From the NCBI GenBank assembly GCA_019055375.1, contig JAHQIW010004625.1, positions 248,001-312,000 on the forward strand: 64,000 bases of DNA. Direction: 5' to 3'. Source of the stretch: Parelaphostrongylus tenuis. Lineage: Eukaryota > Nematoda > Chromadorea > Rhabditida > Metastrongylidae. Made by a program: the position numbers and the translations under genes. The notes under the pieces are model-generated. The model ran no database searches and was not told where the DNA came from. It was given only the letters and a program-made list of their open reading frames with translations. Every line of letters starts with the position of its first letter. Position 1 is the first letter of the stretch. This document shows positions 1-10,893 of the stretch, piece by piece.

Positions 1-424
1 AGCAGTGACGGCCAACGGTAGCACTTCCGTCATCCAATACACTGCCATTACACAAACGCAGAACGCACATCGCCATTCCTGAAATGAAAATGAAATGAAT
101 AAACTTAAAACTGATTAGAGACCAGGTTTGGGCTTGGTTCCTCGCAAACAGGAACGGGTTTATCTCATAATTTGATGACCGAAGTTTATAAATTCCAAAC
201 GGACGGTCCGTAGCATAAAATCCGCATTTGACATATAAGATGTTTATGTATTAGATATTCATTGAGCGAGTTTCACGAGGCTGCTATCAAAAACTCTCGC
301 AAGCCAACGATTGATCGACTTCCACAGGATAAATTGTCCAATGAGAAACATATATCGTCATTAGAGAGTCACTATCATTAGCATCCGTCTTGTACAAAAG
401 ATACTTTACCGGGTGAGGCTCTCA

Positions 425-600
425 TTTGTTGCCTCCAGAGAAGATCGGACTCAAACAACGACAAACACCACAACGAGGACGATCGACTGTAGAGTATCGA
501 CTCGGATCAATCGCCTCTGATAAGGACGAAACATGTCGAAACCTTAGCCGAGTAAATTGGCTCTATAACGACTTCGTGAAACTCGCTCAATCAACAAAGA
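425..600 (+). repeat. Repeat arm shared with the 41.8-42.2 kb foldback
   Basis: The stretch from about 460 to 585 matches 42107-42245 with many substitutions; both share a core reading GACGAAACATGTCGAAAC or close to it, followed by a TAGCC motif. A 60-codon open frame lies across it, but homology to a non-coding foldback argues that it is not a gene. The core resembles a damaged hammerhead (CTGATAA in place of CTGATGA). Nothing coding was seen in 1-424 or 610-1660. Confidence 0.5.
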
Positions 601-1669
601 AGGCATGAATTATTAGTAGGTTCGAAGTTGAAGGCAACTCGGTTATTGAGTAAATATGAACCACTTTTTGAACTTTGTCTTTTCGGAAACTATGATAGAT
701 CTTTTAAACGTCGTTATCGCGACTTAGACAGTAATTACCCACTAAACTGCCATTCTAACAATAAACTCCACAACTGCAGTGGCCCGCCTTCAAAGGCCCC
801 ATCACCTCAGAACATCATCGCCGGTTGAGCCTATGTCAACCTCCGATGATGACATTATATTCAGTTGCCCTTCCTGAGCACACACGTGCTTTGACATCTC
901 AGGAGAAAGCACGCGTAGGAGCGAAAGCAAAAAATGATCAAGCAGTAGTTTGTAACAACTTTGGTCAGTCTTTCGAATTTCGGCAACAGATGAATTTTAG
1001 GGAAAGACTCAATGGAAAAAGGACCGTTATACTGCAATAAAAACAATAAAAATATGATTCATGCTTAGCTTTTGAGTTATACTCTCAGGACTATGTTCAA
1101 AAAGTGTAGATACAGAAAAATAAACACAAACTTATTCAAGCTTAACTAAGAAAGTGATCTTCCTGGAGACTCGTGATGCTACCTACATTGTTTTTTTGAT
1201 GAGAGAAAAATTATTTTTCATGACCTATAAACAATAAAATCACTGCAGAAAGGTAATTTTGCGCAGACATGATGCATCTTTTTTCTTATAAAAAGAAGTG
1301 GTGAAGTGCGCAGTGATTAGTGGTGCAGTGTATCAGAAAAAGAGGTGATAAGCAAGTCACTGGTCGATCCCGTCACATCGCTCTCTTGCAGTCAATGAGC
1401 TGGGAGTTCAGTTACCTCCAAGATTGAGAAGAAAATTGTCTTAATCAGCATCCTATATTTGAAGAGGGCGAAATGTTTGAGGATTTGTGGATGACGTATG
1501 CGAGGAATGACTCGGATGCAAAAAGTTCCGGATTACAAATTAGATCCGCAAAGGAAAATTATGGTGAAGTGTCGCGTAAAAAGATTGCTCAGCATAGAAT
1601 TTAGTCTAGAAATACTAGGATTTCTCATAATTTTTGTCACTAGAACAAAAAACACTAGATCTACCTAAC

Positions 1670-2143
1670 CGGGGGTGATTAAAATTGCTTGGCAACACTT
1701 TTCAAAGCATGCGTCATCAGCCTGAACACATTTCTGCCAAATCTCATGCAATAAATTAATACCGCGCTCATGTGCTCGTATAGAACTCGTTATCTTCAAA
1801 ATCAAAGAATTTTTTTGATCCTCGACGCAAATGATAGATGTCGCACAATTTCTTCGCGCTCAGAAAGTGTTCCAGCGATTGAGAATAGGTGACAGTCAGA
1901 CGGCGGCAAGTCAGGGCTGCACGATGGATTATCCAGCAACTCGCAGCCCAGTTTTGTCAAATTCCTCTTCGTGAGCAACATGCAGACGTGCGTTGTCTTG
2001 AAGCGGATGAGATTGCGGCGACGTCGACGCGACAGGGCCTGATTGCGGCGGTCCAGGTGCTTCCAGATTTGTTGCTTGAGAGATGACGGAAATGTTTTCA
2101 GGCCGATGGCACACTCTTTGAATAGTATTGTTAAACAAGTCAA
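1670..2143 (-). pseudogene. mariner transposase relic, C-terminal half
   Basis: Read on the minus strand, two overlapping frames give the catalytic-domain signatures of mariner transposases: LQDNARLHVA in one frame, then LDNPSCSPDLPPSDCHLF in another, and near the end a WQKCVQAD segment typical of the extreme C-terminus. The family's DDD region lies around the first two motifs. A frame change is needed between the motifs and the N-terminal half is missing, so this is a dead 5'-truncated copy. In the family the enzyme moves the element by cut-and-paste at TA dinucleotides; this copy cannot. Confidence 0.85.
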
Positions 2144-2678
2144 ATTATTTCTGGTTGATCTATGATCAGTTCCTAGTCCTAGTGCCAGAACTAATGTGAA
2201 GACCTAATAAAAACTTTACAATAGAAAAGGAAACTGTGATGAATGAACTGAAATAGGTTACAAGACCAAAAGCCGTAATGTCTCCAGTGGAAATGCTACT
2301 CAAGTTCTTCAGTTTCACATGGGAGGAACCAACAAAAAACTACGAGAATTCTGCCTGTCTAAATTGCTGTTAATATGACTTTAACATATTCATGAGTAAA
2401 ATATAGTTTTGACATAATAGCTGGAAACTTAAAAAGCTTTAATAGAAGTTCAAGGTTCATAATCATTTCTGTAAACACACTATAAAGATTTGCCTTCTTC
2501 CAAAAACTCATGAACGACGATTTCATGAAACATATCTACTCACCTTTGGATCCTAGAGAACCTATTAAATTGGTACTCGAAACACAAAAAAATCTTCCTT
2601 TATTACGCATTTGAAACAAAATTCTTGATGGAACGCGAAGAGGATTACTTTGTCGATCGAGAAATAAAAACACTTAAG

Positions 2679-2821
2679 CAAATCCAGAAAAATGTGTTGT
2701 ATACCTTTCTGTTAGAAATCAGCAGTGGGAGGAAGGCAATTGGTGGGATCAGCAGCACAAGAGTCGTTCTGCACCGCTGCAACAGATTCAATCCCAGTTG
2801 GAGTTTTGTCACCTGCAGTGA
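2679..2821 (+). CDS. Putative terminal exon, unknown protein rich in Trp and Gln
   Basis: After a possible 3' splice site (cacttaag), a frame of 46 codons runs to TGA. It contains KCVVYLSVRN and then QQWEEGNWWDQQHKSRSAPL, a Gln/Trp-rich tail unlike a random translation. Just upstream another frame (2625-2680) reads EREEDYFVDREIKTLKQ, which could be a preceding exon or show a frameshift. I do not recognise the family. Incoming phase would be 1. It could also be a pseudogene fragment; no transposon motif is visible. Confidence 0.35.
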
Positions 2822-3184
2822 TCATTACACATTCTTAAAATTCAAACTCTATTTACGATAGCTTCAAATCTCAAAAAAACGTTTCATTCTGAAACCATTC
2901 TGTGAGAGCGGTCGCATATTCAGAGTTACAACGATTCAACTTGAGGGCCCTCAATGCTATAATTATCTTTGTAGGAGTTTTGAAAGGCTCACCAGGCCAT
3001 TTCATATGGAATACTAAACCATGAAAATATTTACCAAGTTTCATAGGCTAAGATAATAAGCGATCAGTCCAATCGATAAGTCAACAATGTTACTCGGAAC
3101 GTTTTACAATCAGCCAAAAATATTCTTGACATCTTTATGGAAACATTCACTTTCAACTCATTATGCTGATATTGTTCCATCAGT

Positions 3185-3935
3185 CTTCAGCCAAATCTAA
3201 CTAAAACAATGCTCATGAGAAAAGGATGGGTTTTGAATGCCCCATTCACGCTCAAAGGAACGAAGATCTCCGAATGCTCCAGTTACGTCTACCTAGGTGG
3301 TGAAATCAACATGGTGAACGACCTAGCTCCAGAGCTGAGCAGGAGGGAACGAACGGCTTGGGAAACGTTTAAGAGAATCGAAGATGTAGTGAAGAGGACA
3401 AAAAACATCCCGATTTCGTGCCGACCTTTTCGGTTCTCGACGATTATCCTTGCCCTAACGTATGCAGCAGAAACGTGGTCGCTACGTAAGCAGGACGAAA
3501 GATCACTTGGGTTAACGAACGCGCAGTGGAAAGGTCGATGCTAGGAGTATCCCGTATCTCGCAAATGAGAGAAAAGATTAAAAGTTCCAACCTACGTCAA
3601 AGATCGAAGATCAAAGACGCCGTTCTACACACCAGGATATCGAAAATAAGGCCGGACACGTGATGCGCTTCAACGACAACCGATGGACGAGAGCCGTTAC
3701 CGACTGGATTTCGCGGAGCATCAAGCGCTTTACAGAAAGACCACCGCCCGATGGCCGATTTCTTCACGAAAGGCATAGGTAAAAGATATATTCTCAGCGA
3801 ATCCCTAGAGCGAGGAGGACCCACTGGGCTACTCTTGCACGCGATAGAGAAAATTGGAAGTGTTGCTGATACCCCCTCGAGTCCCTCGACGATCAACGGG
3901 ACGACAGGTGATACAGGTGACTGTTGGATCAATCT
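3185..3935 (+). pseudogene. RTE-type LINE, C-terminal part of the ORF, frameshifted
   Basis: The first frame (3209-3543) reads SSYVYLGGEINMVNDL and ALTYAAETWSLRKQ, the conserved stretch after the reverse-transcriptase core of nematode RTE-like elements. It continues in a second frame with MLGVSRISQMRE and LRQRSKIKDA, a third with GHVMRFNDNRWTRAV, and ends in a region like the usual TLARDR...PLDDQR tail. At least three frame changes and internal stops show that the copy is dead. The endonuclease and reverse-transcriptase core are absent, as expected for a 5'-truncated LINE insertion. Such elements can supply the machinery that mobilises SINEs. Confidence 0.85.
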
Positions 3936-4124
3936 GTCACGTGGAGAAGCGGCGGTCCCTAAAGAGAGTCTTAGCTAATGCTGCTCTTAACGAGGTTTTA
4001 TTTTGTGTTTTCAGAAGACTCAACACGCCGGGGACGGCATGCTATGTCTGTGTAGGAGCCTTTTCCATCGACAGAGCCTTTCATCAGATTTTCAATATTC
4101 ACTCGATACACTAAAAATGGCGAT

Positions 4125-4395
4125 TTCAATACTGCGTTTGGTTCCCGGGGCTCGTGATGCTCGGCCCCGAACACTATCCAGCGGTTAACAACGAACGCCC
4201 TAAGGAATATGGAACGCCACAGTCAGGCTATTTCGAGGTTTCAAGGAGGCAAGCTCTATTAAGTATTCTACGACGTCCAAGAAGAAGTCGAAAAATCAGT
4301 TGAATGCTTTAAGTACTGGAACCCGCACATTGAAAAAAAAACATTGTAAAGACGGATAATGATGTGCCAAAGTGTCAAAGTGTCTTGGAGATACT
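4125..4395 (+). repeat. tRNA-derived SINE (type 2), diverged copy
   Basis: This copy aligns with those at 22905 and 26146: a degenerate tRNA-like head, then ATGGAACGCCACAG, then a TATTCTACGA block and a GATTGAATGC-like stretch, ending in an A-run and AAAGTGTC. The 61-codon minus-strand frame across it is chance. Confidence 0.65.
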
Positions 4396-4618
4396 CAAGT
4401 TTGGTCCCTAAAAAAGCCTTGTCATTGTCTTGTAGAAGCAAAGATATGATCACGACTCAAACGCAACTTGCGTTGTTTCCTCGGCTAGAGTGTAAAAATA
4501 GCTTTTCGCTAGAAATTTTTTATTGTTGTTAATGACGTGGTTAGGCAGTTTTAATCACTTCTAATTGATAAATTTGATGTTGACTGATCTAACGCCTAAA
4601 TTTATGAGACCTAATATA

Positions 4619-4662
4619 AATAAATATATATATATATATATACATATATGTATATGTGCATG
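4619..4662. repeat. TA/TG microsatellite
   Basis: A run of alternating TA units passes into ACATATATGTATATG. It lies upstream of a tRNA-like foldback. Confidence 0.8.
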
Positions 4663-4753
4663 TATAGCATGGTTTTTCTCAAGTATGAAAAAATCCTTTT
4701 CTGGATGACTCGACTAGGAAGCATGGATGAAACACTGGAAACTTCTAGTTTTT

Positions 4754-4964
4754 ACCGCATTTTTCGCAGTTTTATGGTGTTTGATATATACCTAAGAGAA
4801 CTGAGTGGCGAACAAAGGTACGATCTCAGGCGGGAGTCGAACCCGCGTTTCACCCATGGGAGGGGGGGGGGGGGTGCGTGCTACCGCTACTCCACAGAGG
4901 TACATTCGAACCATCACCCATTCTTTTATTCTTGCTCACCATTCAGTTCTCCTAGGTATATATG
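4754..4964 (-). repeat. tRNA-like foldback element, family 1 (contains G12 tract)
   Basis: Terminal inverted repeats TATATACCTAAGAGAACTGAG (left) and the matching CAGTTCTCCTAGGTATATA (right) flank a minus-strand tRNA-like core whose B box reads GGTTCGACTCC and whose A box reads GTAGCGGTAG. A tract of twelve Gs sits in the anticodon-arm region, a local expansion not seen in the other copies. The element is non-coding; the open frame through it has no meaning. Confidence 0.75.
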
Positions 4965-5090
4965 GGTGAAATGCTTGAGATGTATATCGATAAATAAACA
5001 TACTTAAGTGGTCAAATTGATGGAGCTTAAATAAATTCTGGGGAAATCTAAATGGAAGACTTGGCAGAAATTCAACCAACTCTTTGACAG

Positions 5091-5306
5091 GAATATGTGG
5101 CTGGAAAATTGGCACTGGACAGGCTCTGCAACATTCGCTGGCGTGATTCCGAATTTTCCGGCCATGCGGAGAGAAGCAGTGGCATTCTACAATATAAAAA
5201 ATGGCGGATCACATTATTTGATGGAAAATTTTTGCGAAAAGTGGAAAAATATGAGAGATGGAAAAAGGAGATTGGAACCGATAATCATTTTGAGGAAGAA
5301 AATTGA
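5091..5306 (+). CDS. Putative terminal exon of an unknown protein
   Basis: The 3' splice site ctctttgacag is followed in phase 0 by 71 codons ending in TGA. The peptide is charged and aromatic, for example CNIRWRDSEFSG, YKKWRITLFDGKFL and ERWKKEIGTDNHFEEEN at the C-terminus, and the codons look non-random. No domain is recognised and no upstream exon was identified between the foldback and this exon. A second overlapping frame (5095-5319) is also open but reads less like protein. Confidence 0.4.
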   Translation, partial: EYVAGKLALDRLCNIRWRDSEFSGHAERSSGILQYKKWRITLFDGKFLRKVEKYERWKKEIGTDNHFEEEN

Positions 5307-5754
5307 TCTACTAAGATAAAAACCCCCTAAAAGTTCGCAATTGTTACGAAAAAAAGTTAAAAAAAATTTGACCGCACTCAGGCAGAAATCAGAAATGAAC
5401 GGAGTTTCTCTTCATGATCTCTTCAGTCGATTTGATCTTCATCACGAATAAAAAATGATGCGAATATATTATCTGCTACTGGAATGAACAAAGAGCAAAT
5501 GATGTTCACAAATCGCCAAATAGACATTTCGCTTTTATAAAGAAGAAACTTTTTCAACACGAATAATATTCGGAGATGTTTTATTGTAATTTATTCTTTC
5601 AAAATATTTATTCATAGCTTCTACCCCATTTTTCATTGCGTTTTCGAGTTGTCGATGAACTAACTTAAGACTTAATGTCAGCATAGGAATTGGATTCTCT
5701 TCATATTAGAAGAATCAGTCCGATAAGGCAGCAAACTTCTCTCCATTCCACGGG

Positions 5755-5870
5755 AGGAGTGCATAGGAAAGTGGTTAGAGGTGCCCTGCAATGGACTCGA
5801 GCGTTTTCATGTCCGTTTCCACTCCTAAAGGCCCACCATTCCTTTCATCAGTCCAAATCTGAAACATAGG
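5755..5870 (+). repeat. tRNA-SINE (type 1) head fragment
   Basis: The segment GTGGTTAGAGGTGCCCTGC matches the pol III A-box end of the SINE copies at 16790 and 49745, followed by a block about ACTCCTAAAGGCCCACCA. Only the first hundred or so bases are preserved. The minus-strand open frame over it is a shadow. From 5880 to 6800 I see no supported gene. Confidence 0.6.
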
Positions 5871-6810
5871 GATCAGACATGTTTGACTGAATACAAGCAC
5901 CGACTTGGTAGAATGGTAGGCCATCAAAATCACTGTGTGGACGATAATCGCCTCTACGATCTTCGATGCCGAATACATGACGCATCTCCAGAAAATGATC
6001 TTGCAGATCACTTTTTTTTTGTCCTTAGAGACACAAAAAACCCAGAGCTGTCTGTTACCCTATCCTGGTTACCTTAAACGATAAGCACTCAATATGTTAG
6101 AACGCGAAGGTAGCAGACTCTCAATTAGGTTTTGAATTCCAGCCCGGAACCAATCATCTCCTTGCATGATGGTTGGATACAGCAAAACAGACGACTCGTA
6201 GGATTCGCCTGGCATTTAAGGATAGGTAATATGGTTATCTAAGCAATTGTTCGACAAAATTCTTTGGAGCACTTGAATACTGGAATATTAATATGATTCA
6301 TTAGGCTCCGATTAGGAATTCGCATGCTTCTCCTCACAAAAAGGGCAGAATTTCTTGGAAAATCTTGAAGCCGTGCTCAGACATTCGGCAGATTCTTAGC
6401 CGAGGCTATGGCCAGCCTTTGTGGATCGGATAATTACCGCCTTATAACCAAAGGTCTAGCTGAAATTCAACAATTTCTGCTACAATCGTGACTGACACGG
6501 GTTTAATATTTGCTGATCGATCGAGACTTTAGCAAACGGTTAAAAATACAGCTTTGTAGATTGAAACAAACATTTAAAAGTTTTTTAGTGCGTTTAACAA
6601 GTGAAATAAACTGAAAGACAATTGGCCGACATTCGAGAGTTTATTCACACAAAAACGAATAAAATTGCCATAATCCACCGCCGATGACGATAGAGAAGTT
6701 TTGTAGGAAAACACTTGCTGTGTTCATTCGGCCGCCAAAGGGAATTTCTTACTAAGCGTTTTCTGGTTGCGGCTTCTCAAGAATCGATCCGAGCTCGACA
6801 CGAAGTTTTT

Positions 6811-6987
6811 ATGAATTTACATATCATAAGCGCTTTAGCCTTCTCGGCATTTTCTTATTTAACTGGTCAGTGTCACAAATGTACAAGAAGACTACAGGAG
6901 CTCTCTCCTAACTCAAACGAAGAATCAAGTAGATGTAGAAAAAAAAAAGGTTTTTTCAGTGTGATAGTGCGAAAAGCGCTTATATGA
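6811..6987 (+). CDS. Putative small secreted peptide or first exon with a signal peptide
   Basis: ATG at 6811 starts MNLHIISALAFSAFSYLTG, a classic signal-peptide pattern, followed by QCHKCTRRLQ and a basic tail, 58 residues in all. A possible 5' splice site (ACTG/GTCAGT) lies right after the signal peptide and would leave phase 1, as in the secreted-protein gene at 10894. Either the ORF is complete or only the first 53 nt or so are coding. No family is recognised. Secretion is inferred from the hydrophobic N-terminus only. Confidence 0.35.
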   Translation: MNLHIISALAFSAFSYLTGQCHKCTRRLQELSPNSNEESSRCRKKKGFFSVIVRKALI

Positions 6988-6999
6988 CCCTTTTTTATC

Positions 7000-8200
7000 A
7001 GACAATCTGGCAAAAGTGTAGTAACCTCAGCTACAAATTTCGATTACTATTACTGACTTCATTTTTACTTTACTGAATGGCTGGAAGAAAGGATTGAGGA
7101 GAAGAAGGACAGCCGTCCTGGCGCAAAATAAAGGCCATCTCATAAAAAGTGCACTTGGCACAATGAGATTAAGACAATTTAGCTAAGTGCGCCCGATAAT
7201 TTCTTGCTTTACGAGGGACCTACCATATCATAATGGTTATGAAGGGTGTTTAGCACCATCATGATTGCTTCGAATGGCCCTACGTTCTTCTGATGCTTGG
7301 AACAGTGCTTAATTAAACTCATCTATGCGTCACCTAACTCAGAAATTATCAAACGTAACATCTTTTGAGGACCAAAAGTTAGAAAACGACTAGTGAATGT
7401 GATAAAATCAGTATTAATTCGAGATTAGCCGCGTGGTCATCATCTCTGCAAATGTCACTTGGATGTGCAGGTTAGATCGGAAATCTCAAACGTTGGAATA
7501 CAATGAAAAACTCCCATCGGACACAAATAATACTGCTCTAAAACGAGCGAGAGGCGGTAAAATGTAAGGTTTCCAATGGCAAATGTCATCAATTACATTT
7601 CTAGGAAATCTGGTACGACAGTCGTATGGCAATGATGGCTTATATGCAAGTGAAACGAATGCTCAGCATGGCTCAAATCAGAGGGTGTGGCCTTGTGGCA
7701 GGCCTTCGGTTAGCAAGAGATAGCACGTTGTCGCTTTGAGAACGGAGAAACGTAGAGAATCTCGGTCAATGTTGGCCGAGGGGTTCCGGGAAGAACGGAC
7801 GAGGAACGTATGACGTAATTGCTTCAAAAGTAGAGTTCTATTTTTGAAAAAAAGTCACTTATTGGAAAAATCGCATTCGAAGCCCAAGGCTAGTCTTTCA
7901 GCAGGAAGATCTATCTATAGCGTTGTCGTTTTCGTGTCTCAATGCTAAGAAACTTGTGATGTGGAAGGCATTTTTACACCTATAAAACTCTATGCTGTTT
8001 TTTTCCTAGTGCAGAAAAGGATCCATTCATTTTTACTCTTGAATTTTTCACAAATGCTGCTCCAAATGTGTAAAAGGATTTTCAATTGCGATTTTTTGGG
8101 CACTTTTTACAAAAGCAATACACATAGTTGTTTCAACGAAATTGCTCTCGTGTTATTTTTGCTCTCAATAACTATCTTGCTCGAAACAACGCTGGTACCT
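7000..8200. other. No supported gene
   Basis: The region has short frames only. I saw no transposon or tRNA-like signature beyond low-complexity A and T tracts. Confidence 0.4.
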
Positions 8201-8212
8201 CTCAATACACAG

Positions 8213-8356
8213 AGAGTTGCTGGTTATATCATGCGTTCCAGAGAATTGAAGCGCTCCTTAGTTCGAGTCACAAAATCGGTTCCAAATTTGGCTGAAAACA
8301 AAAATAATTTGCTTGTCCATCATTCAGTAACATTCGAGCGCATGAAATATTCATAA
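8213..8356 (+). CDS. Putative terminal exon, basic unknown protein
   Basis: After the splice-acceptor-like ctcaatacacag, 47 codons run in phase 0 to TAA and read RSRELKRSLVRVTKSVPNL followed by a VTFERMKYS end. The same frame is open upstream to 7961, but that part is hydrophobic and AT-driven and is less convincing. The start of the gene is not visible. It could be the C-terminus of an intron-containing gene or a chance frame. Confidence 0.3.
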   Translation, partial: RVAGYIMRSRELKRSLVRVTKSVPNLAENKNNLLVHHSVTFERMKYS

Positions 8357-8518
8357 CGCATCGAAAACTAGAGTCCTTAGACCTTTTGTGGACAGCGAAT
8401 ACGATATGACATACTGAATGGAAGAAGCAGTTGAGATCTATACATTTTTTGTAGTTGGGTGAAGAAGATAGGAGAATAATAGGTGGATTTCCATGGTAAG
8501 AAATTCTAAGCCAAGCCT

Positions 8519-8960
8519 TTCACTTTGTTGAGTAGATTATCTTCCTCATGTCTACGAAGTGGTAACAAATATATTGCTGAGACGCCGCAATGGCAAGGCT
8601 TTTTTCGGTCCACCGATAATTCGCTTTGGAAAGCGAAAATAATATAAGGCTCCCCAACTGGCTGTGCATGGCTCACTGACATCAAGCCACCACGGCCCTT
8701 GGAGCTTTGGAGCAAGCCAGAGCTGTGTTCTTGGCTCAGATTAGGTAAATATTCAACGGACCAACCAGAGCTTGAACCATGACAGCTTCGCCGCTTTTAT
8801 CGATGGAAAGATTTTGGCGCTTGTAGTCAACAGAACCAATGAAGAAAAAGTGTAGATATTACATCGCCTTAATTCAAATGTGGGCTTCTCTGATGGCGAA
8901 GAAAGCGAGAACATTGGAATACACGAAGACGAAGTGAGAAACATTACTCCCTACTTTTAA
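8519..8960 (+). pseudogene. Decayed coding sequence with a SAM-domain-like pattern
   Basis: One frame reads SGNKYIAETPQWQGFF, meets TAA at about 8657, and continues in the same frame to LELWSKPELCSWLRLGKYST and a stop. After a one-base shift another frame gives DSFAAFIDGKILALVVNRTN, an in-frame TAG, then GFSDGEESENIGIHEDEV and TAA. The order W...WL...Y...F..xIDGxxLLxL is the outline of a sterile-alpha-motif domain; this is a pattern match by eye, not a search. Two in-frame stops and a frameshift suggest a pseudogene, though unrecognised introns are possible. The minus-strand frames 8506-8715 and 8753-8944 are its shadows. Confidence 0.35.
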
Positions 8961-9276
8961 TGGATTGATATTTACATGTTGATCATTCTCGATATTTTTA
9001 TCGCGCCGAAAAAAAAACAGACATCATAGATGCTTGAAAAGTAAACAAATGTTCTCTCATATTCAAAAGTTAGTACGACATTGTTTAGACTTTGCTGCGT
9101 TTAACATCTTGGCGCTTCCACTTCCTCAAAGCCATAATGATTTCATAAAAGAAACAGTGACAAAAGGTAGTCTTTTTATTCTATCTATTGAATGGCCTGA
9201 CGTCACAGGAATCAAAATTTGCAGATTCAGGCACATATTTCATTCAATTTTCGTTTTCCTCATCCTCCGCGGAAGT

Positions 9277-9366
9277 TTATTTTTTCACCGTTTCGCTTCG
9301 GCTGCCGTGCGACGATTTTTCGCCTTTCCCACGATTGTTGTTAAATGCTGGTGTAGTCAGCTCTTC
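9277..9366 (-). CDS. Putative terminal exon, low-complexity basic tail
   Basis: On the minus strand ggttccag precedes a phase-0 frame of 29 codons ending in TAA: EELTTPAFNNN then GKGEKSSHGSRSETVKK. The Ser/Lys/Gly-rich tail is typical of disordered C-termini and unlike the AT-rich background. The longer plus-strand frames here (9034-9405 and 9188-9382) are antisense and read as hydrophobic shadows. No upstream exon was assigned. Confidence 0.3.
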   Translation of the reverse strand, partial: EELTTPAFNNNRGKGEKSSHGSRSETVKK

Positions 9367-10273
9367 CTGGAACCTGGATTAACCAAGTTAAGAAGATTGA
9401 AGTGAATTGTCTTCTAGAGACGTCTAGTAGCACTATATTACCTTGGATAAATGAAAGCTTTGGGAGTCTGGAATGGGATCAATAAAACGCATCGACAGAT
9501 TGGTCCTTGCAAAGTATCTCAGCACTGATCCTTCTCAAATGACGATCTCTCTGCAAAAAACTTATTTTTCTATTTTCTCCATTTAATCATGCAACAAGAC
9601 GAAGAGCTGGTGTACTCTTCCGTTAGGTTGTTAATCTTTCTTTACTCGGTTTCCCCAATGAGATGTTAGAAGCTTTTTATTTTTCATAATTTCTACAAAT
9701 TTTCTCACTCAGTACGAATTTTCATATTGCCTTGAAGACAATAGCTTTGAAGTGCTTCACTGTTAAAGCTTCTTGAAATTAAGGCGCGAAAAATGGCACT
9801 GATATATATATTAAATTATGAGAAGTATATTAATTAGAATTTACTTCATCTGCGTAAACAGTTGAGTTGTAGACTAAATATTTATTCATAATTTGAGGAA
9901 ATGTCAGTTAACAAATAAAGTCGCAGACACCTTTCTCACTAGTCATCAAGCTAGTCGTCGGAAATCGTGAGAGATCATCCGATAAATTTCCACTCGTCTC
10001 CGTTCCGAACCAAAGTAGCACAGCTCACGTGGTTTGATATGAGTCATATATTAATGACTCTGGAGAAATTTCCAGCACCGATAATCTATTGAAGTAGTTA
10101 ACGAACGATTCATTCAGTATAATGTAAAGAGCTGCAGTGGCTGACGTATGCAAGTTTGGCCTTTTTCAAAGAAATATAATTCTTTTTTAAGCATTCATTC
10201 ACTCACTGAAGGCAAGCCGCTTAGAGTTTACGCAGTTAAAATGTTTGTTCAAGCGATTGTGGGCATCGTGGTA

Positions 10274-10471
10274 TTAGTCGCAGCTCTCCGGACGCATGGA
10301 TTGATTCAACAACTTCTGGATATCTGACTCCTTCTCGACTTCAGTCGCTGGCTCTCTCGAAGATGAATCACTTAATGCACAATTTAGTACCGGTTTAAGC
10401 GTCTTAACCATCGTAGCAAAGTAAACCAGTGCAGGAAAACATACAATGTTCTTCTGTAAACAACATCCCAT
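10274..10471 (-). CDS. Putative 65-residue protein
   Basis: The frame starts with ATG (MGCCLQKNIVCFPALVYF), has a hydrophobic N-terminal third and a hydrophilic end reading SSSREPATEVEKESDIQKLL. It faces away from the secreted-protein gene starting at 10894, so the 420 bp between them could be a shared upstream region. A competing reading on the plus strand (ATG near 10241, MFVQAIVGIVVLVAALRTHG, 28 codons) also looks like a signal peptide, so which strand is coding is unsettled. No family is recognised. Confidence 0.3.
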   Translation of the reverse strand: MGCCLQKNIVCFPALVYFATMVKTLKPVLNCALSDSSSREPATEVEKESDIQKLLNQSMRPESCD

Positions 10472-10893
10472 GTTGAGGCTTACTAATTTAAAAAACCGAA
10501 AAGATTCCTGTACAAGTCCAACATATCTTATTTCACTTCACTTTACTAAGGTGATGTTTTATTTCGTAATAAAATAAGTTCAGCAAACGTTCATCCCTTT
10601 CCGTGATTTTTGAAAACGAATGATTTCAGTGACAAATTTGTGGAAGACAATTAATGGACACCAATACGACTCTAATGGGTTACTATCTGATCTGGCGGGA
10701 ACGTGCATCGCATTTAGCTACACCAGTTTTCGCTCACATTTCTTTTAACGGGAGAAGTGGGCCACTCGATCCCCACGCCTCCCATTAACCGCCTCACCAA
10801 GACTTCTTCTCCCTTTCATTGTAACATCCAGGGGATTTCCATCGTCCTTCCACATAAGAATCAGTATAGCCTAATACGACTCTCTTTCAATAA

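Noticed and set aside
9034..9405. 123-codon plus-strand frame
   Set aside because: Mostly antisense to a better coding reading on the minus strand; hydrophobic composition from complementing a Lys/Ser-rich exon.
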